64,000 nt of DNA from an uncultured Methanobrevibacter sp. (GTDB lineage Archaea > Methanobacteriota > Methanobacteria > Methanobacteriales > Methanobacteriaceae), in assembly GCF_937881195.1 (NCBI RefSeq), contig NZ_CALGFC010000025.1, forward strand, positions 1 to 64,000, in the 5' to 3' direction. The notes below the pieces were generated by a model, which saw only the letters and a list, made by a program, of their open reading frames with translations, was not told the DNA's origin and made no database searches. Positions 27,134-36,405 of this stretch are shown in pieces. Made by a program: the position numbers and the translations under genes. Within the stretch, counting starts at the first letter, position 1; each line of letters starts with the position of its first letter.

Positions 27134-27811
27134 TTATAATATTTTACATATCTCTCCTATATTATCAATAATTTCAATATTGGAATTATTTAAAGTTTCT
27201 TTAGGAATAATATGTGCATCATCAGAATTTACTAATATTGCGGACATACCTGCATTTACAGCACCAATAATATCAATTTCTGCTTTATTACCTACCATAA
27301 TACTATTTTCAGCTTTACAATTCATTCTATTTAAAGCTTCTTCAAATATCTTTTTTTTAGGTTTTTCAAAGCCAACTTCTTCTGATGTAATGACCTCTTC
27401 AAAGAAGTAATGAATATCTAATCTAACTAATTTTTCCCATTGTTTAATAGTTATGCCATTAGAAATTACTCCTAATTTATATCCTTTATTTTTTAGATAT
27501 ATAAGCACATTCATTGTTTCTGGAAAAGGCCTAAGCAAAGCAAATTTAACATTATGGTAGGTAACCATTCCTAAAGCAACTAATAAATTGTTTTCTTCGC
27601 CACATATTTTTTTTGTAAGAACATTAAAATGTTTGTTGTAGTTTGAACCTTTATCTGAAATTATATCTTTTAGTAAACTATATGTTTCTTCTTTATTTGA
27701 AGGTAGGCCGTTTTCTATCATTATATCAATAGCTGCTCTTCTAGCTACTTTTGCAAAGCTAGAAGTGTCTAATAATGTTCCATCTATATCGAAAAAAATT
27801 GCCTTATCCAT
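27134..27811 (-). CDS. HAD family hydrolase
   Basis: The 225-residue protein has all HAD motifs: DIDGTLLD at residues 8-15 with the nucleophile Asp, a Ser in VISNGI (motif II), a Lys in GFEKPKKKIF (motif III), and motif IV as VGNKAEIDIIGA, where the usual first Asp is Asn. It has a helical cap after motif I, as in subfamily I phosphatases. The substrate is unknown. GGTG precedes the ATG. It follows mptG on the same strand orientation, with mptG downstream. Confidence 0.85.
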   Translation of the reverse strand: MDKAIFFDIDGTLLDTSSFAKVARRAAIDIMIENGLPSNKEETYSLLKDIISDKGSNYNKHFNVLTKKICGEENNLLVALGMVTYHNVKFALLRPFPETMNVLIYLKNKGYKLGVISNGITIKQWEKLVRLDIHYFFEEVITSEEVGFEKPKKKIFEEALNRMNCKAENSIMVGNKAEIDIIGAVNAGMSAILVNSDDAHIIPKETLNNSNIEIIDNIGEICKIL

Positions 27812-28183
27812 TTTAGCACCAAAATCTATATTTATTAAATTTAATATGTTATATTAATTTTTATTAGCATCTTATTTTGCTTAAATTAGTATTTATTATT
27901 TCTATATTATATATTTATTATCATCAAATAAACTGAATATTATATAAAATTTGTTAAATATTATGTCTATATTATTAATTAACCATAAATTTAATTAAGC
28001 ACAGATTAATTAAGCATAAAACAATTAAATATAAATTAATTTTAGATTAATATTTATTATATTAATTATTTACAAATTAAATAATTAAAAATTAAATATT
28101 TACAAATTAAATAATTAAAAATTAAATATTATAAACTCAATATTTTATGGAATATCTATAAATACGGATTAAGGATGATGTAT
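27812..28183. other. AT-rich spacer
   Basis: There is no gene. A short tandem duplication of AAATTAAATAATTAAAAATT lies at about 28070-28125. No operator or hairpin stands out. Confidence 0.4.
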
Positions 28184-28867
28184 CTAAAAAAATGCATCTA
28201 ATGTTTTTTGTTTTTCTTTTTCCCCAAGTTCTTTTAATTTTTCTTTAGAATATCCAAAAGATTCCATTATTCTAGAAACAGCAGGAATTATTTGATTATC
28301 AATATAATAGTCTGAATCATATTCATAATTCTCTGAATCTTCAAATGGAACTGCTCTTTGACTTATGGGACCCTTTCCTCTAACAACTACATATTGAATT
28401 ATAGTACCTCTACCAATTTTCATTCCTTTATCTTCTAATCTTTGTGCAGCTACGACATGAGGTCCAATTTGTTTATAATCAGATAATCTTTTTGTTATTT
28501 GTGTATGAATAATCATATCTTTCATACTAACATTCCCTGACTTTACTTCTTTCAAAATCTTTTCTATAATCTTTATTGCTTTTTCAACATCACCGTCTTT
28601 TAATATGGCCATTAATATTCCTTGTTGAGTATCTTTAGCTACAGGTGCCCAATCTCTCCTAACAAGTTCTAAACCTTTAGCTATAATCACTCCATCTTCT
28701 ATTACAGCATATCTTTTTTTTGTTACAAAAAAACCCCTTCTATAAAATCCTTCATATTCTAATTCCATACTCTCAGGCAAAGTTGCATTAAAATTTGTAA
28801 GAAATTTTTTGGCTTGTGTTTTTATCTCATTTTCAAGGTTTATTTGTTTTTGAGTTTCAGTTACCAT
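28184..28867 (-). CDS. polB2: DNA polymerase B small subunit (split PolB)
   Basis: The 227-residue protein corresponds to the C-terminal palm and thumb part of an archaeal family-B DNA polymerase, not to a whole enzyme. It begins near FFVTKKRYAVIEDG, the KKRY motif of PolB, continues with GLELVRRDWAPVAKDTQ, and ends with the thumb. The C-terminal QKTLDAFF is a PCNA-interacting PIP box. Methanothermobacter encodes the same split, with MTH208 as the small part. The large subunit must be elsewhere. The length and clean start argue for a genuine split gene rather than a truncation. Confidence 0.92.
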   Translation of the reverse strand: MVTETQKQINLENEIKTQAKKFLTNFNATLPESMELEYEGFYRRGFFVTKKRYAVIEDGVIIAKGLELVRRDWAPVAKDTQQGILMAILKDGDVEKAIKIIEKILKEVKSGNVSMKDMIIHTQITKRLSDYKQIGPHVVAAQRLEDKGMKIGRGTIIQYVVVRGKGPISQRAVPFEDSENYEYDSDYYIDNQIIPAVSRIMESFGYSKEKLKELGEKEKQKTLDAFF

Positions 28868-29460
28868 AATAAAACACTTAATTTTAATATTGAATATTTA
28901 AATTTAGTTATATATTTTTACTTTCACTATAAAATAATTATATCAACTATTTTATAAAAATATATATTAAAAAATTATTTATAAATAAATTAATTATATA
29001 TTAGTTTAAACTTATTAATAGATTTAATCTATTATTTTAAAAAATAAATTATAATCACTTCATTTTCATATTTTTTGATAGGATATATTTTATTAATATA
29101 ATATTATTTAATAATATAAAATAAAAGGATTATAAAATAAAAGGATAATTAGTTATTTATAAATAGTATTATAAATTATAAACTAACTAATAATGATTAT
29201 ATATTAGAGTAATTATAGAAATTAATGTTATTAAAATTAGTATTATAAAATTAAATATTATTTTATTTATTTAATTAATTTAATAAGTAATATGCTAAAA
29301 ATATACTAAAGAATATACTAAATATTTATTTTATTTAATTAATTCACTTAAAAATATTTAATTAAATAAAATATTTAACTACTAAATTTTAAAAAAGTTT
29401 TTTTAAAATTCTTTTTTGTTTTTACTATTAATTATATAATTTAATATTAAAGTTTATATA
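28868..29460. other. AT-rich divergent spacer
   Basis: No gene is visible. Runs of AATATACTAAA-type repeats occur. A TATA box TTTATATA at 29453-29460 is the first element of the S8e control region. Confidence 0.4.
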
Positions 29461-29469
29461 TGAGGAAAA

Positions 29470-29650
29470 CCAATAGTTTGTTATCATATCTAAAAGACTA
29501 TTTTTCTTTTAAATTTAAATAAAATATAAGAAAATAAATAAATATAATAAAGATATCATTAATATTTTAGTCATAATCTAATATTTATAACAGGATTATG
29601 CTTTTTATGTCTTAATTACAATAAAGATTTAATATGGTCTTTTGAAAATT
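29470..29650 (+). promoter_or_regulatory. Possible structured leader of rps8e
   Basis: Downstream of the TATA box at 29453, AAAAGACTA (29492-29500) can pair with TGGTCTTTT (29635-29643), with one G-U. It encloses a 7-bp hairpin CATAATC/GATTATG (29572-29578 with 29594-29600). The leader would be about 240 nt, long for an archaeal ribosomal protein gene. Pairings in such AT-rich DNA may be chance. Confidence 0.25.
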
Positions 29651-29717
29651 ATTAAATTACAAAATTTAAAAAATTAAATTATACAAAAATAAAATTAATT
29701 TTAATTTAGGTGAAATA

Positions 29718-30101
29718 ATGGCAATATCACAAGGAAAATCCACAAGGAAGTCAACTGGTGGAAGATATATAGCAAATCATGGGAAAAGAAAATCAGAACT
29801 TGGAAGAGAACCAGCTTATACTAGATTGGATGAAAAAAGTTTAAGAAAAATTAGAACTCGTGGTGGAAATGAAAAATTGAGATTAGCTTCTGAAAATAAA
29901 ATTAATGTTGTTAATCCAGAATCAAACAAAGCTGAAACTGTTGAAATAATTACAGTACTTGAAAATTCCGCTGATCCCAACTACGTAAGAAGGAACATTA
30001 TTACAAAAGGAGCTATCGTTGAAACTAGTGCAGGCAAAGCAAAAGTAACCTCAAGGCCTGGACAAGATGGTATCCTTAATGGTGTAATAATAACTGAATA
30101 A
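29718..30101 (+). CDS. rps8e: 30S ribosomal protein S8e
   Basis: A small-subunit ribosomal protein of 127 residues, specific to archaea and eukaryotes. The N-terminal AISQGKSTRKSTGGRY and the KRKSELGREPAYTRL segment are diagnostic. RTRGGNEKLRL and the C-terminal SRPGQDGILNGVII are also conserved. AGGTGAAATA precedes the ATG. The mch gene follows 490 bp later on the same strand. Confidence 0.97.
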   Translation: MAISQGKSTRKSTGGRYIANHGKRKSELGREPAYTRLDEKSLRKIRTRGGNEKLRLASENKINVVNPESNKAETVEIITVLENSADPNYVRRNIITKGAIVETSAGKAKVTSRPGQDGILNGVIITE

Positions 30102-30155
30102 GATATCTAATATTATTATATACTTGATGTATATAATCACTTTATTTTTTTAATA

Positions 30156-30278
30156 TTTTTATATTATTTTATTTATATCATTTTTAGATATTTTATCTAT
30201 ATTTTTTACTATTTTTATATTATTTTATTTATATCATTTTTAGATATTTTATCTATATTTTTTACTATTTTTATATTA
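30156..30278. repeat. 56-bp exact tandem duplication
   Basis: A 56-bp T-rich unit at 30156-30211 is repeated exactly at 30212-30267, with 11 more bases of a third copy. It lies after rps8e in a spacer without genes. It looks recent because there are no mismatches. Confidence 0.85.
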
Positions 30279-30435
30279 CTCCATTTTATTTTATTATTAA
30301 GTATTTTATTTTTATTTTTTTCAACATTTTATTTTTAGTTTAACGTTTTATTCAGTTTTTTTTAAGTGATTAATTTTATTTAACCTATTAAATTATCCTA
30401 GTAATTATTAGAATAGATTATATGAAATTTTTGAC

Positions 30436-30449
30436 TTAACAGTTGTTAA
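30436..30449 (+). promoter_or_regulatory. Palindrome upstream of mch
   Basis: TTAACAGTTGTTAA has perfect 6-bp arms around GT and lies about 145 bp before the mch start, upstream of a TATA-like TTTATAAAAT near 30512. It may be a regulator site. Confidence 0.35.
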
Positions 30450-30593
30450 TCACAATAATTATTAAATCTTTTAATAATATTTTATTAAATCATTAACAAT
30501 TTATAAAAATCATTTATAAAATTTTAAATAGTACAAAAATAATTATTAATATATTATAAAAATTTAATTTAATTTTAACTTTGAGGTAAAATT

Positions 30594-31556
30594 ATGCTTA
30601 GTGTTAATTTAGAAGCTAAAAAAACAGTAGATGTAATGATTGAAAAAGCAGATGAGCTTAATATAGCTGTTTCCAAATTGAATAATGGTGCAACTATCAT
30701 TGATTGTGGTGTTAATGTAGATGGAAGCTTAAAAGCTGGTGAATATTATACTAAAGTATGTCTTGGAGGATTAGCAGAAGTTGGTATTTCTATTCCTGGA
30801 GACCTTTCTGAAAAATTTGCTCTCCCATCTGTTAAGATTAAAACTGATTTCCCAGCTATTTCTACTCTTGGTGCACAAAAAGCGGGATGGTCTGTAAGTG
30901 TTGGGGACTTTTTTGCTTTAGGTTCTGGCCCTGCAAGAGCATTAGCTAAAAAACCAGCTGAAACTTATGAAGAAATCAAATATGAAGATGATGCAGATAT
31001 AGCAATCCTTACTCTTGAATCTGATAATTTACCTGGCGAAGATGTTGCAGATGCTATAGCTAAAGATTGTGGTGTAGAAGTTAAAGATGTAACTTTACTT
31101 GTAGCTCCTACTTCTTCTCTTGTTGGATCAATACAAATTGCTGGAAGAGTTGTAGAAAATGGAACTTATAAAATGTTAGAAGCTCTTCATTTTGATGTTA
31201 CTAAAGTTAAATATGCTGCTGGGATAGCTCCAATAGCACCAATTGACCCAGATGGATTGAAAGCTATGGGTAAAACAAATGATGCTGTTCTATTTGGAGG
31301 AAGAACTTATTATTACATTGAATCTGAAGAAGGAGATGATATTAAAGATTTAGCTGAAAAATTACCGTCTTCTGCTGCTGATGGTTATGGAAAACCATTT
31401 TTTGATGTATTTAAAGAAGCTGAATTTGACTTTTATAAAATAGATAAAGGAATGTTTGCACCTGCAGAAGTTGTTATCAATGATTTAAGAACTGGGGAAC
31501 TGTTCAAAGCAGGATATGTAAATGTTGATCTTTTGAAAAAATCTTTTGGATTATAA
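30594..31556 (+). CDS. mch: Methenyl-tetrahydromethanopterin cyclohydrolase
   Basis: Mch converts 5-formyl-H4MPT to methenyl-H4MPT, the third step of methanogenesis from CO2, in the cytoplasm. The 320-residue length is normal. Conserved parts visible are NNGATIIDCGVNVDGSLKAG, CLGGLAEV, LGAQKAGW, GSGPARAL and the GRTYYY segment. TTGAGG precedes the ATG. A hairpin terminator follows at 31586-31620. It appears monocistronic. Confidence 0.96.
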   Translation: MLSVNLEAKKTVDVMIEKADELNIAVSKLNNGATIIDCGVNVDGSLKAGEYYTKVCLGGLAEVGISIPGDLSEKFALPSVKIKTDFPAISTLGAQKAGWSVSVGDFFALGSGPARALAKKPAETYEEIKYEDDADIAILTLESDNLPGEDVADAIAKDCGVEVKDVTLLVAPTSSLVGSIQIAGRVVENGTYKMLEALHFDVTKVKYAAGIAPIAPIDPDGLKAMGKTNDAVLFGGRTYYYIESEEGDDIKDLAEKLPSSAADGYGKPFFDVFKEAEFDFYKIDKGMFAPAEVVINDLRTGELFKAGYVNVDLLKKSFGL

Positions 31557-31585
31557 TTTGATTTTATAACAACTATTAATAAAAA

Positions 31586-31620
31586 ATAGCTAGTTTAATT
31601 TACTATTAGCTATATTTTTT
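31586..31620 (+). terminator. Hairpin terminator of mch
   Basis: ATAGCTA (31586-31592) and TAGCTAT (31607-31613) form a 7-bp stem followed by ATTTTTT, 30 bp after the mch stop. Confidence 0.65.
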
Positions 31621-31886
31621 ATTATTAATTTCATTTTTCTAATTTTTATAATAATTATTTTTTAAAATTTTTGTAATATTTATTTTTTTAAGATTTTCAT
31701 ATAATTTATAAATAATCAGTAGTTAAGTTTATATAGTATGTTATTTATAATTATAGTGTAGAGATTGTTCTGTATTTAATATTTTTTATTAGAAATTCTG
31801 CTCCAGTATTATAGAATAATAGTTTTTTAATTAAAAAATAATTTTAAAAATTGTTTCTATTTTAGGATGTTTTAATAAAAAATTAA

Positions 31887-31906
31887 AAAAGAGAATATTC
31901 TCTTTT
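31887..31906. promoter_or_regulatory. Perfect 20-bp palindrome
   Basis: AAAAGAGAATATTCTCTTTT is a perfect palindrome in the convergent spacer after mch. It may be a bidirectional terminator or a protein site. A TATA-like GTTTATATAG lies at about 31727-31736. Similar imperfect sites occur at 35428 and 35627. Confidence 0.5.
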
Positions 31907-32024
31907 ATTAGAAGTTTAATTTATAAGAATTATATTATTATTATTATTATTAGATAATGTATTTTCTAATAAAAAGGTGATTAATAAACTTATTAGAAGC
32001 AGGGAGTTGTAAATGGAAAGTATT

Positions 32025-32181
32025 TAATTAATTATTTTAGTGGGGATGATATATGTTATTTTTCTTGTAATCGTATTCACCCCCCTTTTTTCGATTGTGG
32101 ATAAATATTAATTTTTTTAGGCAGATGGTCACTCCGCTCCTATATTCTTAAGACTGTTATCCCCACTAAAATAATTAATTA
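32025..32181. repeat. 157-bp inverted-repeat element (RNA gene or MITE-like)
   Basis: Perfect 23-bp arms (32025-32047 and 32159-32181), with TTTTAGTGGGGAT at the inner end, enclose 111 bp. The interior is richer in G and C than the surroundings, with CACCCCCC and CACTCCGCTCC blocks and a small AATCG/CGATT hairpin. There is no ORF. A minus-strand TATA-like ATTATAAAAA at about 32220-32229 could drive it as an RNA. Alternatively it is a miniature transposable element: ATTAAT flanks both ends as a possible target duplication. Confidence 0.6.
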
Positions 32182-32418
32182 TGCAATTTTCATTAAACAT
32201 CCTAATTTTACTTTTTGTTTTTTATAATGGGGTTCTTTAAAAAATTTTATTTTAAATATTATTCTATTTTTTAATTATTTTATCTATTTTTATTATTCTA
32301 TTTATTTTCATTATTTTTATTATATTAGCAATTTTATCTCTTTATATATTTATTATATATCTATTATCTATTTATCTTCTATTTATCTTCTATTTATCTT
32401 CTATTTATCTTGTTATTA

Positions 32419-33009
32419 TTATGATTTCCTTTGATTTAATATTTTTTCAATTCTACGATCGGGTATAAACCAAAAAAGAGCAACTAAAATATATAATATC
32501 TGTGAAATATGGGGAATAACAAATGCAAATCCAATTGCAAGAATATAACATATTAGGGATGTTTTTTCTTTGTAATTATGTCCGACTGCTTTTTTAAGTA
32601 TTGATTTTTTACCTTCACTTTTAATAATCTCATGTTGTAGAAGATAAAAAGATAAAGCTGCCATTAAAAGTATTATTCCATATAATATTGTTGGCCATGT
32701 TTTAAAATGATTTTCAGCCATCCATGATGTTGTAAATGGAAACAAAGATAACCAAAACAAAAATAGTAGATTGATCCATAGTATTTTACCTGAAACATTA
32801 TTTAATGTTTGTAACAGATGATGGTGATTGTTCCAATAGATACCCACATATATAAAACTAAGAACATAACCTAAAATTATGGGTATTAATGGGTATAATG
32901 CATTGAGTTCTGAACTATGAGGAATACCTAATTGTAATACCATTATTGTAATAATAATAGCTATTACTCCATCACTAAAAGATTCTAATCGATTTTTATT
33001 CATTTTCAT
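32419..33009 (-). CDS. TMEM175-family potassium channel-like protein
   Basis: The 196-residue membrane protein has about six helices and opens with the family signature RLESFSDGVIAIIITIMVLQL, where the FSD motif lines the K+ pore in TMEM175 proteins. The NNHHHLL and LFWLSLFPF segments are also typical. Prokaryotic members work as tetramers in the cytoplasmic membrane. AGGT lies just before the ATG. The TetR gene is 608 bp upstream on the same strand, so a regulatory link is only possible. Confidence 0.88.
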   Translation of the reverse strand: MKMNKNRLESFSDGVIAIIITIMVLQLGIPHSSELNALYPLIPIILGYVLSFIYVGIYWNNHHHLLQTLNNVSGKILWINLLFLFWLSLFPFTTSWMAENHFKTWPTILYGIILLMAALSFYLLQHEIIKSEGKKSILKKAVGHNYKEKTSLICYILAIGFAFVIPHISQILYILVALFWFIPDRRIEKILNQRKS

Positions 33010-33617
33010 TTACCTATTTTAATATTAAAATTGAGTCATAATATATTTATTTTTATAGTAATTCTTTTCATATTAATTGTTTTCAAATGTTTATTTTAAT
33101 TTAAACTTGCTTTAGTTCTAAATAAGAGAATATTAAAGTTTAATTATAGATTAAAATTAGAATGAATTAATTTTAGAAAATTTTTTTATTTTATGGGCAA
33201 AAAATTTAAAATATTTTTGAATAGATTATTTATAAATTTTATATAAATTTTAGATGCTCATAAAAGAATAATTAGTAGTGATTGCTATTTATGTGAACTG
33301 AAGATATATATAGTTTCTCTTTTTATAACTTAAAATGAAATTTTTAATATTATAATTATCATATATAAAAATATAGCTAATATAAATAGTCTAATTTGAA
33401 AATGAAAAGAATTTAAAATTAATAATATAATAAAAAAAATTTAATAAAAATATATTACTTAATTATTTATAAAAATTAATAGATAATTATTGAAATAATA
33501 TAAATAAATAAAAATTGTAAAGTTTAGCAATTTATTATATTATTATAAAAATTTATATAATGAATATAATTTTTTGAAAATAAAATAAATTGAAAGTATA
33601 TAATATTTTCAATTGGT
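33010..33617. other. AT-rich spacer
   Basis: The gap between tetR and the channel gene shows no ORF. It should hold the channel promoter on the minus strand. I see no clear operator. Confidence 0.4.
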
Positions 33618-34229
33618 TTATTTTTTTATGTTTTCCCATATCATTTTTAAATTTGTTTCTATTATTTTTTCTAAGCTGAATTTTGGGAATACTGTTGAAA
33701 GTTCTAGGAATCCCATAAAAATTGTGAAAATATAGATAGCTAATTCTTCTGAATCAATGTCTTCTTTAATCTCTTTTTTTTCTATAGATTCTTCAATCAA
33801 TTCTTTATAAAAATTGAATATTTCAAGATTCATATCATGGAAAACATCTCTAAGTTCTGGATGTTGATGATATACACCCATTAATAAGAGGTAATACTCT
33901 TTATAATCAACATGAGATTTATCAGATAATTCTAATATATTACTATAGTCTCCAATATTAAGACCTGTATGATAATAGAATGTGAATCTTAGCTTTTCAA
34001 TTGGTGTTCCTTCATGGTTTTTAAGAATTTTTTTAAAATTTTTAACCTCATTTAAGAGATACATTTCAACCATATGTTTTAAAATATCATTTTTATCTTT
34101 AAAATGATAATATACTGCACCAGTAGTTACATTAGCAGTGTCTTGGATTTGCTTTAAAGATACATTATCAAAACCATACTTTAGTGCTAATGAAAATGTA
34201 GCTTCAGCAATCTTATCTTTATTATTCAT
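33618..34229 (-). CDS. TetR family transcriptional regulator
   Basis: The 203-residue protein has an N-terminal helix-turn-helix at about residues 22-45 (SLKQIQDTANVTTGAVYYHFKDKNDIL), the classical TetR signature. The all-helical C-terminal ligand domain is divergent. GGGGGG precedes the ATG by about 8 nt. An inverted repeat, ATAACT/AGTTAT with a 9-bp centre, lies at 34304-34324 in its own promoter, which suggests autoregulation. The target gene is unknown. Confidence 0.9.
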   Translation of the reverse strand: MNNKDKIAEATFSLALKYGFDNVSLKQIQDTANVTTGAVYYHFKDKNDILKHMVEMYLLNEVKNFKKILKNHEGTPIEKLRFTFYYHTGLNIGDYSNILELSDKSHVDYKEYYLLLMGVYHQHPELRDVFHDMNLEIFNFYKELIEESIEKKEIKEDIDSEELAIYIFTIFMGFLELSTVFPKFSLEKIIETNLKMIWENIKK

Positions 34230-34303
34230 TTATATAACCCCCCGAGTTTTATCAAAAATAAATTATATACTAAATTCTATTATTATAAATAAAATTAAAA
34301 ATG

Positions 34304-34324
34304 ATAACTCACTATAGTAGTTAT
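34304..34324 (-). promoter_or_regulatory. Possible TetR operator
   Basis: Arms ATAACT (34304-34309) and AGTTAT (34319-34324) surround CACTATAGT, 75-95 bp upstream of the tetR start. The arrangement fits autorepression. Confidence 0.4.
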
Positions 34325-34437
34325 TTTTAAATTTAGTTTATAATATATATAAATATTTCCATATTTTTTTATTTAGTAATTAATCTCATATTTAAGATAA
34401 AAATAGCAATTAGTAATCTATACTGGTGTTTATTTTT

Positions 34438-35325
34438 TTATCTTATTTTATATAATGTTGCATCTCTGTCGATTTGATTTACTCTGTTTAATGAGTCTAA
34501 TTTTATGTTTTTCCAAAGTTTTTGGTATTTTTTTGGTATGTTAAAGTATATTCTTACTATTGCTGATTTTCCTGATGATATTGCTTTTAGTTTAGAACTT
34601 TTAGTATATTTTTTAAGTTTTGGATATATTTTGCCAAAGTTCTTGTCTCCTGGTTTTTGGTACCACATTTTTATTTTTGTTGCTTTTGATTTTGTGGATC
34701 CTACATTTGTTACTTTAATATCTAAGTAATTTATGTTTTTCTTCTTGTAATTTGCGTAACTTGTGTATCCTGAAGTTATGTTACTTATTGCTAGTTGTGG
34801 TTTATTTGCTACATATACTAAATATTCTTTTGTTCCATTTATTATCTCACCAGTTCCAGAAGATTCCATTCCTAAGAACATACATTTTTCGAATGTTGCA
34901 TTGAATTTAATTGTGATTTTGTACCATCCTGATTTTTTATAAGCATGTGATATCCATTTTGTTGTTCTTTTTTTGGTTCCATCCCCAAAGTCTATATATG
35001 CATTTTTAACTTTTACCCCACTCATATTTGTTATTAAAGGGTTTCCATTGGGGTTTATGCTTGCTTTATATTTTATAGCTTTGTTTTTTGCTACTTGAAA
35101 TGTGTAATTTTCGTAGTTTTTCCATTTTTTAGGAATTTTACCTTTTTCAATACTATAAACCTTTGTATTAGAACTTAATTGTCCATAATCATTACCACTT
35201 TCGTCGGTTATTTTTACATTTCCTGGTCCACTAATACTAGCAGAAGTAGCAGATATAGTAAACAACATGAAGAATATGGTTATAATTAATAAAATTCCTA
35301 TTTTTTGCTTATTTATATTCAACAT
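34438..35325 (-). CDS. Secreted PKD-domain protein
   Basis: The 295-residue protein has a signal peptide (MLNINKQKIGILLIITIFFMLF then SATSA). A PKD-like domain at about residues 105-150 has the hallmark DFGDGTKKRTTKWISHAYKKSGWYKI. A CARDB-like beta domain at about 190-270 contains YLDIKVTNVGSTKS. It ends without a membrane anchor. It is probably a cell-surface or secreted binding protein. I use the ATG at 35325 because GAGAGTGAT lies directly before it; ATG 35337 is also in frame. Confidence 0.75.
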   Translation of the reverse strand: MLNINKQKIGILLIITIFFMLFTISATSASISGPGNVKITDESGNDYGQLSSNTKVYSIEKGKIPKKWKNYENYTFQVAKNKAIKYKASINPNGNPLITNMSGVKVKNAYIDFGDGTKKRTTKWISHAYKKSGWYKITIKFNATFEKCMFLGMESSGTGEIINGTKEYLVYVANKPQLAISNITSGYTSYANYKKKNINYLDIKVTNVGSTKSKATKIKMWYQKPGDKNFGKIYPKLKKYTKSSKLKAISSGKSAIVRIYFNIPKKYQKLWKNIKLDSLNRVNQIDRDATLYKIR

Positions 35326-35850
35326 TATCACTCTCATTATTCAATTGATTTTTGGGTTATTTCATAAGTCATAAGTAATCTAAATATTATCTTATCCATA
35401 GTTAGATTGTTCAATTTATCATTTTATAAAAGAGAATACTTTCTTTTTAAAAAATCATTATGAAATTATCACTACTTAAAATAGTAATGAATAAAATCAA
35501 TATTGGCTAAAATTATATATAATAACAATTAATAATTTCCAAATCATTAATATTGGGGAATTTACGCATAATTTTTAAAAATAAACTAATATTATGTGTT
35601 ATATTATATATTCATATAAATTTTATAAAAGAAAGCATTCTCTAATGTACTAATATATATTTTATTTAATATATAAATGTTTGTATTTTAAAAAATAATA
35701 TATATTTTATATTATTAAATGTTATAAAAAATGCTATTTAATGTTATAAAAAACGTTATTTATAAAAAAATTTTAAATTAATAATGATTTTTTAATATTA
35801 TCTTAAATAAAATCGATATTTTAAATAAAAGTTATAAAAATAATTCAAAT
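35326..35850. other. AT-rich spacer with two GAGAAT palindromes
   Basis: Two sites share TTTTATAAAAGA and a palindrome-like core: 35428-35447 (AGAGAATACTTTCT) and about 35627-35644 (GAAAGCATTCTC). They lie 100 and 300 bp upstream of the PKD protein gene and could bind one regulator. The rest is AT-rich without a gene. Confidence 0.4.
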
Positions 35851-36300
35851 TTAATTATTAGATAATTTTTCATTTAGTTCATTTAAACCTTTTAAAAGAT
35901 TTTTTAAGTTTTCATCATCTATTGTATTTGTTTTTTCAATGAAAGTTTTACTCACTTCTTTTTTTATATTATTAATTAAATTTTTCCCTTTTTCAGTAAA
36001 AGTCACTCTATTTTTCCTCTGATCAGTTTCATCTCTTACTTTTTTAACAAGTCCCTTTTTTTCAAGCCTTTTTATTTTTTCGGATAATGTATGTGGTGCA
36101 TTTCCAATATCTATTGCTATTTCACCAATTGTAGGGGGGATAAATTCATCAGAAACCATTTCTAACTTTAATTCATCTAATTCAATTAATAAATGGAACT
36201 GTTCAAGTGTTAAACCATATTTTTTAGCTACTTCATGATGTTTTAAGCGTAAAATTCTGTTTATTTTTTCCCATGATTCCCATAACTTTTCAGCATCCAC
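35851..36300 (-). CDS. MarR family transcriptional regulator
   Basis: The 149-residue winged-helix protein has the MarR order: dimer helix, a helix-turn-helix at about residues 55-90 (TIGEIAIDIGNAPHTLSEKIKRLEKKGLVKK), and the wing RDETDQRKNRVTFT. The start is GTG at 36300 with GTGATT upstream. It lies 105 bp downstream of an MFS exporter on the same strand and probably controls it through the palindrome at 37742-37760. Confidence 0.88.
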   Translation of the reverse strand: MDAEKLWESWEKINRILRLKHHEVAKKYGLTLEQFHLLIELDELKLEMVSDEFIPPTIGEIAIDIGNAPHTLSEKIKRLEKKGLVKKVRDETDQRKNRVTFTEKGKNLINNIKKEVSKTFIEKTNTIDDENLKNLLKGLNELNEKLSNN

Positions 36301-36405
36301 ATAATCACATCTTATTTTTTATAAAATTATATATATTACTAATTGTATTATTTTTTTTAATAATTTATAAATTTATTTTTTAATTTTATTTTTTATTTTT
36401 ATTTT

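Noticed and set aside
32012..32029. GGGAG followed by a short ATG frame before the 157-bp element
   Set aside because: It stops after four codons.
32025..32181. tRNA or SRP RNA gene
   Set aside because: There is no T-arm GTTCGA-type motif, no anticodon arm and no SRP helix 8 signature.
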